64,000 nucleotides of DNA. Origin: Pseudomonas sp. A34-9. Lineage in GTDB: Bacteria; Pseudomonadota; Gammaproteobacteria; Pseudomonadales; Pseudomonadaceae. A program made the translations under genes and the position numbers. The notes below the pieces were generated by a model that was not told the DNA's origin, made no database searches, and saw only the letters and a program-made list of their open reading frames with translations. The stretch covers positions 5,110,501 through 5,174,500 of the forward strand of contig NZ_CP119967.1 in the NCBI RefSeq assembly GCF_029543085.1, given 5' to 3'. The number at the start of each line of letters is the position of its first letter. Within the stretch, counting starts at the first letter, position 1. Shown here piece by piece: positions 36,332 through 48,023 of this stretch.

Positions 36332-37075
36332 ATGTCATCAAATGTTGTACGCCCCACGCCTCGCCCGATGAATCTGTGGCTGTATCTGGGAATCCCCGTC
36401 GTTGCAGCGCTCACGCTGATCCTGCTGGAAATGACTGACCTGGACATGGTACTGGCGCGGTTGTTCTATGACCCGGTGGCCGGCGACTTCATTGGCCGCC
36501 ATAGTTTCTTCCTTGAAGACATCCTGCACGACCGCGCCAAACAGGTGGTGATCGCGTTTTCGGTGTTTGCGGTATTGGGCTTTATCGGCTCGTTTTTTCT
36601 CGCCAGGCTGAAACCGTTCAAGCGTGAACTGGGCTGTCTGGTGCTGTCGCTGGGGCTTGCCACTTCGTTCGTCACCCCGGTGAAAGCAGTAACGGCCGTG
36701 CAATGCCCGTGGAGCCTGGAGCAATTCGGTGGGCATGAAACCTACAGTAAATTGATGGAGCATCGCCCGCAGACCGACAAGCCCGGCCGTTGCTGGCCTG
36801 GCGGTCATGCGGCCACCGGTTTCACCTTGTTTGCGCTGTTCTTTGTCCTGCGTGATCGCCGTCCGCGTCTGGCGCGTCAGGCGTTCATCTTTGCGTTTGC
36901 ACTGGGTTCGGTGTTTTCGATCAGCCGGATGATGCAAGGCGCGCATTTCTTTTCGCACAACGTATGGACGGCGATTTTCTGTTGGCTGATTTGTCTGGGA
37001 TCGTATTACTGGGTGTTGTATCGCCCGGCGGTGAAAACCGAGGCCGTCGTCAAGGCACAACCGGTCAGCGCCTGA
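36332..37075 (+). CDS. PAP2-family membrane phosphatase
   Basis: The 247-residue protein has about six membrane helices. PAP2 signature blocks are present as PGRCWPGGHAATGF (usual PSGH here PGGH) and SRMMQGAHFFSHNVW (the SRxxxxxHxxxD block, with Asn at the usual Asp position). It would hydrolyse a lipid phosphate such as undecaprenyl diphosphate or a lipid A phosphate at the periplasmic face. The ATG at 36332 has an AGGA site 6 bases upstream. It follows the LTA-synthase-like gene and may share its regulation. Confidence 0.85.
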   Translation: MSSNVVRPTPRPMNLWLYLGIPVVAALTLILLEMTDLDMVLARLFYDPVAGDFIGRHSFFLEDILHDRAKQVVIAFSVFAVLGFIGSFFLARLKPFKRELGCLVLSLGLATSFVTPVKAVTAVQCPWSLEQFGGHETYSKLMEHRPQTDKPGRCWPGGHAATGFTLFALFFVLRDRRPRLARQAFIFAFALGSVFSISRMMQGAHFFSHNVWTAIFCWLICLGSYYWVLYRPAVKTEAVVKAQPVSA

Positions 37076-37087
37076 AACACGATCCAA

Positions 37088-37176
37088 TGTAGGAGTGAGC
37101 CTGCTCGCGATAGCGGTGTGTCAATCAACATAATTGTGACTGACACGCCGCTATCGCGAGCAGGCTCACTCCTACA
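37088..37176. repeat. Palindromic repeat, GAGCCTGCTCGCGATAGCGG type (second copy)
   Basis: Same family as 7933-8021: arms tgtaggagtgagcctgctcg and cgagcaggctcactcctaca around a short variable loop. Confidence 0.82.
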
Positions 37177-37210
37177 AGGGTTGGGTGTGAGGCTCATATC
37201 CGGGCAATAA

Positions 37211-37242
37211 AAAACCCCGCTGACTTGCGTCAGCGGGGTTTT
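37211..37242 (-). terminator. Terminator of groESL
   Basis: Stem aaaaccccgctgac/gtcagcggggtttt with a short loop, 23 bases past the groEL stop, followed by a T-run in the minus-strand direction. Confidence 0.9.
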
Positions 37243-37264
37243 GCGTTACAGGGGTAAAGCTGGC

Positions 37265-38923
<1,659 letters not shown>

Positions 38924-38961
38924 TTAAATACTTTGTAGTAGCGGGAAAATGAACGGGGGGA

Positions 38962-39255
38962 TCAGCCTTCGATAACAGCGAGGATTTCGTTCTCGCTCAT
39001 TACCAACAGGTCTTCGCCGTCGACTTTCACAGTGTTGCTGCCGGAGTAAGGACCGAACACAACCTTGTCGCCTTCCTTCACGGACAGTGCGCGCACTTCG
39101 CCGTTTTCCAGAGCTTTGCCCGGGCCTACAGCGAGAATCACACCGTGGTTGGCTTTTTCAGCAGCCGAACCTGGCAGGACGATACCGCCAGCGGTTTTCT
39201 TTTCTTCTTCGCTGCGACGGATTACGACGCGGTCATGCAGAGGACGAAGCTTCAT
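38962..39255 (-). CDS. groES: Co-chaperonin GroES (Hsp10)
   Basis: The 97-residue protein starts [14 protein letters not shown] and has the mobile loop [15 protein letters not shown] (about residues 17-31) that binds GroEL and the C-terminal strand ILAVIEG. It caps the GroEL cavity. ATG 39255 has AGGAGAG upstream. It is the first gene of the groESL operon. Confidence 0.99.
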   Translation of the reverse strand: MKLRPLHDRVVIRRSEEEKKTAGGIVLPGSAAEKANHGVILAVGPGKALENGEVRALSVKEGDKVVFGPYSGSNTVKVDGEDLLVMSENEILAVIEG

Positions 39256-39397
39256 TGTCGATCTCTCCTAATTGTGGTTTTCATCGGCCGGTGTAGTCCC
39301 GGCGGGTTTAACAAATCCGGCCTTCGCCGGTTGCGCCTCGTCGAGCGAGACGCGGAAGACTGACTGGCGCAAATGCCAGAAACCTTTCGGTGACCGA

Positions 39398-39428
39398 TAC
39401 ATAAGGGCGCATAAGCTTATTACAAGGG
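39398..39428 (-). promoter_or_regulatory. Sigma-32-like heat-shock promoter of groESL
   Basis: On the minus strand CCCTTGTAA is followed after 12-13 bases by CCCTTATGTA, close to the sigma-32 pattern (CTTGAA then CCCCATNT). It lies about 145 bases before the groES start. No CIRCE inverted repeat was seen. Confidence 0.45.
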
Positions 39429-39515
39429 CGAGGCTAAAAATTTTTCACCGGGGCTTTGCACAAAAGCAGCCCACAAATGAACACGGCACCCGCAGGTGCC
39501 GTGTCGATAACGCAG

Positions 39516-39992
39516 TTACTTGGTGTCGCGGTGTTCGAACTCGCCTTCGATCACATCACCCTCGCGGCCCAAAGGCTGACGCGGTGCAGGACCGCCACGG
39601 GGTTGCAGGTCGTCGGCGAACGCACGCTGACGCATGGCCTGTTCTTCGGCGCGCTGACGCATTTTGTTCGCCAGCAGTCGGCGGCTGACGGGCAGCAACA
39701 TGACCAGACCGATTACATCACTGATGAAGCCCGGCAGGATCAACAGGCCACCGGCCAGTGCCAGCATCAGGCCTTCGAGCATGGTTTGCGCGGGCAGTTC
39801 GCCGCGGTTCAGGCTTTCACGGGCACGCAATGCAGTGGCCAGACCGGCGACGCGCAGCACGAACACACCGAACATCGAGCCGAGAATGATCAGCAGCAGG
39901 GCCGGGAAAAACCCGATAGCCCCTGCCACTTTGACGAATACGAACAGCTCCAGCACTGGAAACAGCAGAAAGAGCAACAGAAAAGGGCGCAT
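39516..39992 (-). CDS. fxsA: FxsA-family membrane protein
   Basis: The 158-residue protein has hydrophobic helices around residues 3-19, 24-48 and 70-98 (LPGFISDVIGLVMLLP, the conserved FxsA block) and a basic cytoplasmic tail. E. coli FxsA (suppressor of F exclusion of phage T7) is found next to groES, as here. ATG 39992 has GAGGAA upstream; a TTG one codon earlier is also possible. The biochemical role is unknown. Confidence 0.88.
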   Translation of the reverse strand: MRPFLLLFLLFPVLELFVFVKVAGAIGFFPALLLIILGSMFGVFVLRVAGLATALRARESLNRGELPAQTMLEGLMLALAGGLLILPGFISDVIGLVMLLPVSRRLLANKMRQRAEEQAMRQRAFADDLQPRGGPAPRQPLGREGDVIEGEFEHRDTK

Positions 39993-40057
39993 CAAAGTTT
40001 CCTCAACGCAAGAAATGCCTTGCAGTAAGCCTTAGATGACGTCGCCCTTTCGTGAAT

Positions 40058-40789
40058 TCAAGCGTCGGCCGCTGCATTTTTTGCCCAGACCTCGGCATGA
40101 GCCAATGAAACCAGGGCTTCGCGCACTTGTGTCGGCGTATTACAAGGTGCTGGGAACGGCAGCCAGTACAGCGCCTGACCGATGCGCAGGTGCATGCCTT
40201 CGGTGTCGATACCGGCGAGTTGCGCCGGCGCGGTTTTCGGCAGACCGGCGAGGTCGACGTAATGCGCGATGGCTTTGGCGTGGTCACTGTTCATGTGCTC
40301 GACCATGCTGATCTCGGCCTTGCCGGCGAACGGATTGGCCAGGGTCAGTTGATCGACCCAGTGAATCGCGCCGAAACCGCCGATGTAGCGATGACGCACC
40401 GGGATCAGCACCCAGAAATCGAAATCGTGGGCCTTGTGGTAGTTCTGCGAATCCGGGAAATAGCGGTAGTAACGCTCGGCGGCGGCTTCAATTGCTGCTG
40501 CGTCTGCGAGCTTTTGCGCTTCGGCCAGATAGGTCAGGCGGCCCACGGCTTGCACGTCATCGGCTTCACGCTCCCCCACCAGCAGCGAGCATTTCGGGGC
40601 TTTTTGCAGGTTGTGGGTGTGCTGGGCGATGCGGCTGATCAGGATCAGCGGCCGACCCTGCTCGTCCAGGCAATACGGCACCACGGAGCCAAAGGGAAAA
40701 CCGGGCATCGCTTTGGAGTGGGTCGACAGCACTCCGCGGTATTCCTTGAGAAGCAATTCTCGGGCATTCTTCGCCACTTCAACGCTCAA
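40058..40789 (-). CDS. HugZ-family pyridoxamine-5'-phosphate-oxidase-fold protein
   Basis: The 243-residue protein has an N-terminal split-barrel flavin/heme-binding domain (GVLSTHSKAMPGFPFGSVVPY, residues 19-39) and a C-terminal DUF2470-like domain (EHMNSDHAKAIAHY). HugZ members degrade heme in some bacteria; other members have different roles. The start is a TTG at 40789: AAGGAG stands 7 bases before it, and no in-frame ATG keeps the conserved N-terminus. It has no heme-uptake genes as neighbours, so the heme role is only a family inference. Confidence 0.85.
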   Translation of the reverse strand: MSVEVAKNARELLLKEYRGVLSTHSKAMPGFPFGSVVPYCLDEQGRPLILISRIAQHTHNLQKAPKCSLLVGEREADDVQAVGRLTYLAEAQKLADAAAIEAAAERYYRYFPDSQNYHKAHDFDFWVLIPVRHRYIGGFGAIHWVDQLTLANPFAGKAEISMVEHMNSDHAKAIAHYVDLAGLPKTAPAQLAGIDTEGMHLRIGQALYWLPFPAPCNTPTQVREALVSLAHAEVWAKNAAADA

Positions 40790-40954
40790 TTTATGACTCC
40801 TTAAATAGAATCCGTCGAAAAAACGGACAGGCGCCCGGGATCAAGTCCCCCGTCACGCCGACGGGCAATTCTCATGTGCACCCCAGCCACGGCCGGTGCA
40901 GATCGGGAGTTGCTGAAAACAAAAACGACTCAGACCTGCTATCGGGGCATGCGA

Positions 40955-41713
40955 ATGCAACTCAACGACAAAGTAATCATTATCACTGGCGGTTGCCAGG
41001 GTTTGGGCCGTTCGATGGCCGAGTATTTCGCCGGCAAAGGCGCGAAGCTCGCATTGGTCGACCTCAATCAGGAAAAACTCGACGACGCGGTCGCAGCCTG
41101 CAAAGCCAAGGGCGTCGAAGCGCGCAGCTATCTGTGCAACGTGGCCAATGAAGAGCAGGTCGAGCACATGGTCGCTCAGGTCGCCGCCGATTTCGGCGCG
41201 ATCCACGGTCTGATCAACAACGCCGGGATCCTGCGCGATGGCTTGCTGCTCAAGGTCAAGGACGGTGAAATGACCAAGATGAGCCTGGCACAGTGGCAGG
41301 CCGTCATCGACGTCAACCTGACCGGCGTGTTCCTCTGCACCCGTGAGGTGGCGGCGAAAATGATCGAGCTGAAGAACAGCGGCGCGATCATCAACATCTC
41401 GTCGATTTCGCGGGCGGGCAATGTTGGCCAGACCAACTATTCGGCAGCCAAGGCCGGCGTGGCGGCGGCGACGGTGACTTGGGCCAAGGAGCTGGCGCGT
41501 TACGGTATTCGCGTGGCGGGGATTGCCCCTGGCTTCATCGAAACCGAGATGACCCTGGGCATGAAGCCGGAAGCGCTGGAGAAGATGACCTCGGGGATTC
41601 CGCTCAAGCGTATGGGCAAGCCTGAAGAGATCGCGCATTCGGCGGCGTATATCTTCGAGAACGACTACTACACCGGGCGGATTCTGGAGATGGATGGCGG
41701 GTTGCGCATCTAA
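40955..41713 (+). CDS. Classical short-chain dehydrogenase/reductase (FabG-like)
   Basis: The 252-residue protein has the cofactor motif TGGCQGLG (residues 12-19), NNAG near residue 88, catalytic SSIS and YSAAK (Tyr-Lys pair), and [10 protein letters not shown]. It reduces or oxidises a carbonyl/hydroxyl with NAD(P). ATG 40955 is chosen for family length and a GGGG site 7 bases upstream; the ATG at 40949 is an alternative. It is divergent from the HugZ-family gene. The substrate is unknown. Confidence 0.88.
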   Translation: MQLNDKVIIITGGCQGLGRSMAEYFAGKGAKLALVDLNQEKLDDAVAACKAKGVEARSYLCNVANEEQVEHMVAQVAADFGAIHGLINNAGILRDGLLLKVKDGEMTKMSLAQWQAVIDVNLTGVFLCTREVAAKMIELKNSGAIINISSISRAGNVGQTNYSAAKAGVAAATVTWAKELARYGIRVAGIAPGFIETEMTLGMKPEALEKMTSGIPLKRMGKPEEIAHSAAYIFENDYYTGRILEMDGGLRI

Positions 41714-41720
41714 AGCAAGA

Positions 41721-41795
41721 TCAAAAGATCGCAGCCTGCGGCAGCTCCTACACATTGTTTTCCTGTAGGAGCTGCCGCAGGCTGCGATCTTTTAA
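41721..41795. repeat. REP-like palindrome, GATCGCAG-CCTGCGGCAG type
   Basis: Arms of 28 nt (aaaagatcgcagcctgcggc... and its exact complement) flank a short loop between the convergent SDR and apbC genes. Confidence 0.85.
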
Positions 41796-41805
41796 CAGGC
41801 GACGA

Positions 41806-42900
41806 TCAATCGTCGCTGATGGTGATGTTCGGCATCGCCGGGGTTGCCGCTTCCTGCAACACGATCCGCGCGCCGACGTGGCGGGCCAGTTCCTGATAGA
41901 CCATGGCAATCTGGCTGTCCGGCTCGGCGATCACCGTTGGCTTGCCGCCGTCGGCCTGTTCGCGGATCAGCATCGACAATGGCAGCGAAGCCAGCAGTTC
42001 AACGCCGTACTGGGTCGCCAGTTTTTCACCACCGCCCTCACCGAACAGATGCTCGGCATGCCCGCAGTTCGAGCAGATGTGCACGGCCATGTTTTCCACC
42101 ACGCCCAGTACCGGAATGTTGACCTTGCGGAACATTTCCACGCCTTTGCGCGCGTCGAGCAATGCCAGATCCTGTGGTGTGGTGACGATCACCGCCCCGG
42201 CCACCGGGACTTTCTGTGCCAGGGTCAACTGGATGTCGCCAGTGCCGGGCGGCATGTCGATGACCAGATAATCCAGATCGCCCCACGCGGTTTGCGTGAC
42301 CAGTTGCAGCAGCGCGCCGGACACCATCGGCCCGCGCCAGACCATCGGCGTGTTGTCGTCGGTCAGAAAGGCCATCGACATGACTTCGACACCATGGGCC
42401 TTGAGCGGCACGAACCACTTCTGATCCTTGACCTCAGGGCGGGTGCGCTCGGGAATGCCGAACATGATGCCCTGGCTCGGGCCGTAGATATCGGCGTCGA
42501 GAATACCGACCTTGGCGCCTTCGCGGGCCAGGGCCAGTGCAAGGTTGGCGGCGGTGGTCGACTTGCCGACGCCACCTTTGCCGGACGCTACAGCAACCAC
42601 GTTCTTGACGTTGGCCAGCCCCGGAATCTGCGCCTGCGCCTTGTGCGCGGCAATCACGCTGTTGACCTCGACTTTGGCGATCACTACGCCATCGAGGTTT
42701 TCGATGGCCAATTGCAGCAACTGCGCCCAGCCGCTCTTGAACAGACCGGCGGCGTAACCGATTTCCAGCTGAACATTGACGCGATCACCGATGATCTCGA
42801 TGTTTTTCACGCAACCGGCGCTGACCGGGTCCTGATTCAGGTAAGGGTCGGTGTATTGGCTGAGGACGGCTTCCACCGCTGCGCGAGTGACGGCGCTCAT
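41806..42900 (-). CDS. apbC: Iron-sulfur cluster carrier ApbC (Mrp/NBP35 family)
   Basis: The 364-residue P-loop ATPase has an N-terminal MIP18/DUF59 domain (residues 1-85), a deviant Walker A GKGGVGKST (107-115), a DADIYGPSQ switch and the CxxC cluster ligands CSNC (Cys276, Cys279). It carries and delivers [4Fe-4S] clusters to apo-proteins in the cytoplasm. ATG 42900 is at the start of the DUF59 domain; longer upstream starts lack conservation. It is divergent from metG, a common arrangement in gammaproteobacteria. Confidence 0.94.
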   Translation of the reverse strand: MSAVTRAAVEAVLSQYTDPYLNQDPVSAGCVKNIEIIGDRVNVQLEIGYAAGLFKSGWAQLLQLAIENLDGVVIAKVEVNSVIAAHKAQAQIPGLANVKNVVAVASGKGGVGKSTTAANLALALAREGAKVGILDADIYGPSQGIMFGIPERTRPEVKDQKWFVPLKAHGVEVMSMAFLTDDNTPMVWRGPMVSGALLQLVTQTAWGDLDYLVIDMPPGTGDIQLTLAQKVPVAGAVIVTTPQDLALLDARKGVEMFRKVNIPVLGVVENMAVHICSNCGHAEHLFGEGGGEKLATQYGVELLASLPLSMLIREQADGGKPTVIAEPDSQIAMVYQELARHVGARIVLQEAATPAMPNITISDD

Positions 42901-42950
42901 GGGCAACTCCGATAACAAGACTGGGAAAAGATGACGGGTATCGTACCTGA

Positions 42951-43014
42951 AAAAGATCGCAGCCTTCGGCAGCTCCTGCAGGAGATCGGCGTACTGCCGC
43001 AGCTGCGATCTTTT
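42951..43014. repeat. REP-like palindrome between apbC and metG
   Basis: Arms aaaagatcgcagccttcggcag and ctgccgcagctgcgatctttt with imperfect pairing; it lies between divergent promoters rather than after a gene end, which is less usual for these elements. Confidence 0.75.
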
Positions 43015-43112
43015 CTGGCTGCTCATCCAATGAAACAGGCGCACAGGGTGAAAAATATGCGCCAGCGCTTTATAGTGGCCGACCTCCGTTTCATCAAGTA
43101 GCGAAGCCCCAC

Positions 43113-45164
43113 ATGTCCGAACCACGCAAGATCCTCGTCACCAGCGCCCTGCCCTACGCCAACGGTTCGATTCACCTTGGCCATATGCTGGAATATATCC
43201 AGACCGATATGTGGGTGCGCTTCCAGAAGCATCGCGGCAATCAATGCATTTACGTCTGCGCCGACGACGCCCACGGTTCGGCGATCATGCTGCGCGCGGA
43301 AAAGGAAGGCATCACCCCGGAACAACTGATCGCCAACGTGCAGGCTGAACACAGCGCCGACTTTGCCGAGTTTCTGGTTGATTTCGACAATTTCCACTCC
43401 ACTCACGCCGAAGAAAACCGTGAGTTGTCGAGCCAGATCTACATCAAGCTGCGTGACGCCGGGCACATCGCCCAGCGCTCGATCACCCAGTACTTCGACC
43501 CGGAAAAGAAAATGTTCCTGGCCGACCGCTTCATCAAGGGCACCTGCCCGAAATGCGGCACCGAAGACCAGTACGGCGACAACTGCGAAAAATGCGGCGC
43601 GACCTATGCGCCAACTGATTTGAAGGATCCGAAGTCGGCCATCTCCGGCGCCACCCCGGTGCTCAAGGATTCCCAGCACTTCTTCTTCAAGCTGCCAGAC
43701 TTCCAGCAAATGCTGCAGACCTGGACCCGCAGCGGCACCCTGCAGGACGCCGTCGCCAACAAGATCGCCGAATGGCTGGACGCCGGCCTGCAACAGTGGG
43801 ACATCTCCCGCGATGCACCGTACTTCGGCTTCGAGATCCCGGGCGAGCCGGGCAAGTATTTCTACGTGTGGCTGGATGCGCCGATCGGCTACATGGCCAG
43901 CTTCAAAAACCTTTGCGACCGTACGCCGGAGCTGGACTTCGATGCGTTCTGGGGCAAGGACTCCACCGCCGAGCTGTACCACTTCATCGGCAAGGACATC
44001 GTCAACTTCCACGCGCTGTTCTGGCCAGCGATGCTCGAAGGCGCGGGCTACCGCAAGCCGACCGGGATCAACGTGCACGGCTACCTGACCGTCAACGGCC
44101 AGAAAATGTCCAAGTCCCGTGGCACCTTCATCAAGGCCCGCACCTACCTCGATCACCTGTCGCCGGAATACCTGCGCTACTACTACGCGGCCAAACTGGG
44201 CCGTGGCGTCGATGACCTTGACCTGAACCTTGAAGATTTCGTGCAGAAGGTCAACTCCGACCTGGTCGGCAAAGTGGTCAACATCGCCAGCCGTTGCGCA
44301 GGTTTCATCCAGAAAGGTAACGGCGGCCTGCTGGTCGACACCAATGCTGCGCCTGAGCTGACCGAGGCTTTCCTCGCTGCCGCGCCAGGCATTGCTGACG
44401 CCTACGAAGCCCGCGACTTTGCTCGGGCCATGCGTGAAACCATGGCCCTGGCCGACCGTGCCAACGCCTGGATCGCCGACAAGGCGCCGTGGTCGTTGAA
44501 CAAACAGGAAGGCAAGCAGGATGAAGTCCAGGCGATCTGCGCCACCGCTATCAACCTGTTCCGCCAATTGGTGATCTTCCTCAAACCGGTGCTGCCGCTG
44601 CTGGCCGCCGATGCCGAGGCGTTCCTCAACGTCGCCCCGCTGACCTGGAACGACCACACCACCCTGCTGGCCAACCATCAGTTGAACGAATTCAAGCCGC
44701 TGATGACCCGCATCGACCCGGTAAAAGTGCAAGCCATGAGCGACGCCTCGAAAGAAGACCTGACCGCCAGCCAGACCGACACCGGTGCCGCCGCCCCGGC
44801 CGGCAATGGCGAACTGGCCAAGGATCCGCTGTCGCCGGAAATCGACTTCGATGCTTTTGCTGCCATCGACCTGCGCGTCGCGCTGATCGTCAAAGCCGAA
44901 CACGTGGAAGGTGCCGACAAACTGCTGCGCCTGACGCTGGACATCGGTGACGAGCAACGTAACGTGTTCTCCGGGATCAAGAGCGCTTACCCGGACCCGT
45001 CCAAACTCGATGGTCGCCTGACCATGATGATTGCCAACCTCAAGCCGCGGAAAATGAAGTTCGGTATTTCCGAAGGCATGGTGATGGCGGCCGGCCCTGG
45101 CGGTGAAGAGATTTACCTGCTGAGCCCGGACAGCGGCGCCAAGCCAGGTCAACGCATCAAGTAA
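43113..45164 (+). CDS. metG: Methionyl-tRNA synthetase
   Basis: The 683-residue enzyme charges tRNA-Met. Class I signatures HLGH (21-24) and KMSKS (around residue 332) are present. The zinc knuckle is formed by Cys145, Cys148, Cys158 and Cys161. The C-terminal 110 residues form the tRNA-binding/dimerisation domain ([21 protein letters not shown]). The N-terminus [17 protein letters not shown] is typical. A hairpin follows the gene. Confidence 0.98.
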   Translation: MSEPRKILVTSALPYANGSIHLGHMLEYIQTDMWVRFQKHRGNQCIYVCADDAHGSAIMLRAEKEGITPEQLIANVQAEHSADFAEFLVDFDNFHSTHAEENRELSSQIYIKLRDAGHIAQRSITQYFDPEKKMFLADRFIKGTCPKCGTEDQYGDNCEKCGATYAPTDLKDPKSAISGATPVLKDSQHFFFKLPDFQQMLQTWTRSGTLQDAVANKIAEWLDAGLQQWDISRDAPYFGFEIPGEPGKYFYVWLDAPIGYMASFKNLCDRTPELDFDAFWGKDSTAELYHFIGKDIVNFHALFWPAMLEGAGYRKPTGINVHGYLTVNGQKMSKSRGTFIKARTYLDHLSPEYLRYYYAAKLGRGVDDLDLNLEDFVQKVNSDLVGKVVNIASRCAGFIQKGNGGLLVDTNAAPELTEAFLAAAPGIADAYEARDFARAMRETMALADRANAWIADKAPWSLNKQEGKQDEVQAICATAINLFRQLVIFLKPVLPLLAADAEAFLNVAPLTWNDHTTLLANHQLNEFKPLMTRIDPVKVQAMSDASKEDLTASQTDTGAAAPAGNGELAKDPLSPEIDFDAFAAIDLRVALIVKAEHVEGADKLLRLTLDIGDEQRNVFSGIKSAYPDPSKLDGRLTMMIANLKPRKMKFGISEGMVMAAGPGGEEIYLLSPDSGAKPGQRIK

Positions 45165-45181
45165 CACTCGGCGGCAAATCG

Positions 45182-45218
45182 ATCCCACCGGCGTGCCACG
45201 CATGCCTGTGGGATTTTT
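45182..45218 (+). terminator. Hairpin terminator after metG
   Basis: Outer stem atcccac/gtgggat with an inner short pairing, followed by five T residues, 17 bases past the metG stop. Confidence 0.7.
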
Positions 45219-45278
45219 CATATCTGGCCGGATAATGCCTAACCTTAAGAAACACCCGCCCGTTTCGCTGGCAGAACC

Positions 45279-45848
45279 ATGACCGAACTTGTGCTTACGC
45301 TCATCAGTGCTGCGCTGCTCAACAACTTCGTGTTGCACTGGCCGCTGGGCGTCGATCCGCTGTTGGCGGGCCGTCGCCGACAGGTGCAGGCGTTGGGGCT
45401 GGCGACGTTGTGTCTGATGTTGATCACAGGCGTAGTGGGTTACGCGATCTGGCATTGGCTGCTGGTGCCGCTGCGACTTGAATTCCTGCGCCTGTTCGTG
45501 TTTCTGCCGCTGAGCGTATTGCTGATCACGCCGCTGTTAAAGCGGCTGGCGCGCTGGCTGCCGAAGCTGCCGTTTGACGGGTTATGGCCGCTGTTGCTGG
45601 GCAATGCCGGTGTACTGGGGCTGGCGCTGATCAACGCGCAAAACGATCAAGGCCTGCTCCACGCGACGGCGCTCAGCCTCGGTGCCGGGCTGGGTTTCTG
45701 GCTGGTGCTGAGCCTGTTCAGCGACTTGCGTGAACGCACCGCCGACAACGACATTCCCCTGCCCTTTCGCGGCCTGCCGATCGACCTGATCGGCGCCGGA
45801 CTGATCGCAGTGATTTTTCTCGGATTCAGTGGACTGATCAAAACATGA
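45279..45848 (+). CDS. rsxA: RsxA/RnfA-like membrane subunit lacking the conserved cysteines
   Basis: The 189-residue protein has six predicted membrane helices. It aligns with E. coli RsxA from [10 protein letters not shown] to [17 protein letters not shown] and FLGFSGLI. In the family two cysteines (in LGLCPF and TTNCAVLG) sit at the membrane [2Fe-2S] site; here the segments read LGVDPL (Asp26) and LGNAGVLG (Ala110). The protein therefore probably cannot help bind that cluster. Its stop overlaps the ATG of rsxB (ATGA). It is the first gene of rsxABDGE-nth. Confidence 0.88.
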   Translation: MTELVLTLISAALLNNFVLHWPLGVDPLLAGRRRQVQALGLATLCLMLITGVVGYAIWHWLLVPLRLEFLRLFVFLPLSVLLITPLLKRLARWLPKLPFDGLWPLLLGNAGVLGLALINAQNDQGLLHATALSLGAGLGFWLVLSLFSDLRERTADNDIPLPFRGLPIDLIGAGLIAVIFLGFSGLIKT

Positions 45849-47053
45849 GTCTGATTCAACGCATCGATGCCCTTCTGCCGCAGACACAATGCGGCAAATG
45901 CGGCCACCCCGGATGCAAGCCATACGCCCAAGGTATCGCCGAGGGCGAGCCAATCAACAAGTGCCCGCCGGGCGGTGACGAAACCATCGCCGCGCTGGCT
46001 GAACTGTTGAAAGTACCGGTGCTGGAACTGGACATCAGTCGCGGTTCGGCGCCGCCGCAAGTGGCGTTCATTCGTGAAGCCGAATGCATTGGCTGCACCA
46101 AGTGCATTCAGGCCTGCCCGATCGACGCGATTGTCGGCGCGGCGAAACTGATGCACACGGTGATCATTGACGAATGCACCGGTTGCGATCTGTGTGTCGC
46201 ACCATGCCCGGTGGATTGCATCGAAATGCACCCGTTACCGCCGAGCACATTGCCGGTTGTCGGCGGCCTCGCCTTCAGCCGCGAAGAGCAACGCGCGCGT
46301 GCGGCCAAGCGCGATCACGCGCGTCAACGCTTCGAGCGCCGCAACGAGCGCTTGCACCGCGAAGAGCAACAGAAACAGGCTGAGCGTGAAGCGCGGGCGA
46401 AACGGGCGGTGCAACCTGAAGCGGCCGCAACCGATCCGGTACAGGCAGCCCTGGAACGGGTGCGGGCGCAGAAAGCGGCGACTGCTGATGCGGCGCTGAA
46501 GAAAGCCAAGATCGATGTGGCGATGAGCCGTGCGCAATTGCACAAATCGTTGAAAGCCTTCGGCCATCCACCGACGTTTGAGCAGCAGACGCAACTGATC
46601 GTGTTGCAGCAGCAGTTCGAAGCAGCCGAACAAGCCTTGGCGAAACTGGAAAGCAGCCCGGCGTCTGCGCCCATCGTGCCTGCCCCCGCCAAAGACGCCG
46701 ATCTGAAACGGGCAAAGATCCAGTTGGCCATGCGTCGCGCTGAACTGAAAAAAGCACAAACCGCCGAAGCGGCGCCCGAGCAGATCACCGCGCTGGAACA
46801 GGCATTGCGCGACGCCGAACAGGCCCTGCACGCCGCCGAAGCCACAAGCGATCAGCCAGTGCCTGACTTGGTGCGCGTCGAAAAACGTCCGATCGACAGC
46901 CAGCTTCGTCAGTTGAAAACCGAATTGGCCTACGCCCGTGCGGACCTCAACAAACTCGAGCGACGCGCCGACACGCCCACCGAAGTCCTCGACAAGGCCC
47001 GCGTCCGCCTGCAAATCGCCGAGCGCCAGGTACACGATCATGTCGCCCCTTGA
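45845..47053 (+). CDS. rsxB: RsxB-like ferredoxin subunit, anchorless and with an RnfC-like repeat tail
   Basis: The 402-residue protein is about twice the normal RnfB length. It begins at once with the cluster domain [12 protein letters not shown]...C (Cys16, 19, 24, 40); the N-terminal membrane helix of ordinary RnfB is absent. Two [4Fe-4S] ferredoxin motifs follow (Cys81/84/87/91 and 111/114/117/121). From about residue 145 there is a charged helical tail with three related repeats starting near 218, 287 and 354 ([36 protein letters not shown]). This resembles the Ala/Lys-rich C-terminus of RnfC. No rsxC exists; rsxD starts inside the last codons. The start is fixed by the ATGA overlap with rsxA. 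Confidence 0.88.
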   Translation: MSLIQRIDALLPQTQCGKCGHPGCKPYAQGIAEGEPINKCPPGGDETIAALAELLKVPVLELDISRGSAPPQVAFIREAECIGCTKCIQACPIDAIVGAAKLMHTVIIDECTGCDLCVAPCPVDCIEMHPLPPSTLPVVGGLAFSREEQRARAAKRDHARQRFERRNERLHREEQQKQAEREARAKRAVQPEAAATDPVQAALERVRAQKAATADAALKKAKIDVAMSRAQLHKSLKAFGHPPTFEQQTQLIVLQQQFEAAEQALAKLESSPASAPIVPAPAKDADLKRAKIQLAMRRAELKKAQTAEAAPEQITALEQALRDAEQALHAAEATSDQPVPDLVRVEKRPIDSQLRQLKTELAYARADLNKLERRADTPTEVLDKARVRLQIAERQVHDHVAP

Positions 47054-48023
47054 AACACCGGACAATCGCCTGCAACAGGCGATGAAGCTGGTGCTGCTGG
47101 CCGCCTTGCCGGGGTTGCTGGTGCTGTTCTGGTGGTACGGCTGGGGCGTGTTGATCAATCTGCTGCTGGCGATCTTCGCCGCGCTGATGGTCGAGGCCGG
47201 CGTCGCATGTCTGCGTCAACAGCCAATCCAGTCAGCGTTGAGCGACGGCAGTGCGTTGGTCAGCGCAACATTGTTGGCTGCCGCCCTGCCACCTTATTGC
47301 CCCTGGTGGCTGACGGTGATGGCGATTGCTTCGGGACTGCTGTTGGGCAAGCACGTTTACGGCGGCGTCGGTAGAAATCCGTTCAATCCGGCGATGCTCG
47401 GGTTTGCCTTGATCATGGTGATGTTCCCGCAACCGATGACCCAATGGCCAGCCCATGGCCTGGACTTGACCGCCGCGTTTCAGCAAGTGTTCGGCGCCGC
47501 GCAGTCACCTGACGCCTGGGCACAAGCCACCGTGCTGGACAGCCTGCGCATCAACAAAAGCCTGACCATGGACGAACTGTTCGCCAACAATCCGGCCTTC
47601 GGACGCTTTGGCGGACACGGTGTGGAATGGGTGAATCTGGCGTTTCTCGCCGGCGGGTTGTTTTTGCTGCAGCGCCGGGTCTTCGGTTGGCACGCACCGG
47701 CAGGCATGCTCGGCAGCCTGTTCGTTGTCAGTCTGCTGTTCTGGAATGGCTCCGGGTCGGACTCTCACGGTTCGCCGCTGTTCCACCTGCTCAGTGGCGC
47801 GACCATGCTGGGCGCGTTTTTCATCATCACTGAACCGGTCTCCGGCGCTAAAGCCAGGCTCGCCCGCCTGCTGTTCGGTGTCGGCGCCGGACTGCTGACT
47901 TATGCGATTCGCGCCTGGGGCGGTTACCCGGATGGCGTGGCGTTTGCGGTGCTGCTGATGAACCTTTGCGTGCCGGTGCTGGAGCGGTTTGCCGCGCGTC
48001 GTCAGCCACAGGTGAGTTCATGA
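47040..48023 (+). CDS. rsxD: RsxD/RnfD-like membrane flavoprotein subunit
   Basis: The 327-residue protein has about nine membrane helices, conserved [20 protein letters not shown] near residue 115 and [19 protein letters not shown] near the C-terminus. RnfD normally carries FMN covalently on the Thr of an SGAT motif. The corresponding site here appears as DAWAQAT (Asp158-Thr164): the Thr remains but Ser-Gly is changed to Ala-Gln. ATG 47040 lies within the end of rsxB, 14 bp overlapping. Its stop overlaps rsxG by ATGA. Confidence 0.87.
   Translation: MSPLETPDNRLQQAMKLVLLAALPGLLVLFWWYGWGVLINLLLAIFAALMVEAGVACLRQQPIQSALSDGSALVSATLLAAALPPYCPWWLTVMAIASGLLLGKHVYGGVGRNPFNPAMLGFALIMVMFPQPMTQWPAHGLDLTAAFQQVFGAAQSPDAWAQATVLDSLRINKSLTMDELFANNPAFGRFGGHGVEWVNLAFLAGGLFLLQRRVFGWHAPAGMLGSLFVVSLLFWNGSGSDSHGSPLFHLLSGATMLGAFFIITEPVSGAKARLARLLFGVGAGLLTYAIRAWGGYPDGVAFAVLLMNLCVPVLERFAARRQPQVSS

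Noticed and set aside
43023..45455. Very long open frame (810 codons) opposite metG
   Set aside because: It is antisense to a fully conserved metG, its translation has no recognisable motif, and G+C-rich third positions commonly leave such open frames on the opposite strand.
45279..45848. RsxA considered as a broken pseudogene because of the missing cysteines
   Set aside because: Full length, tight overlaps with rsxB, and intact helices argue for a functional, diverged protein rather than decay.
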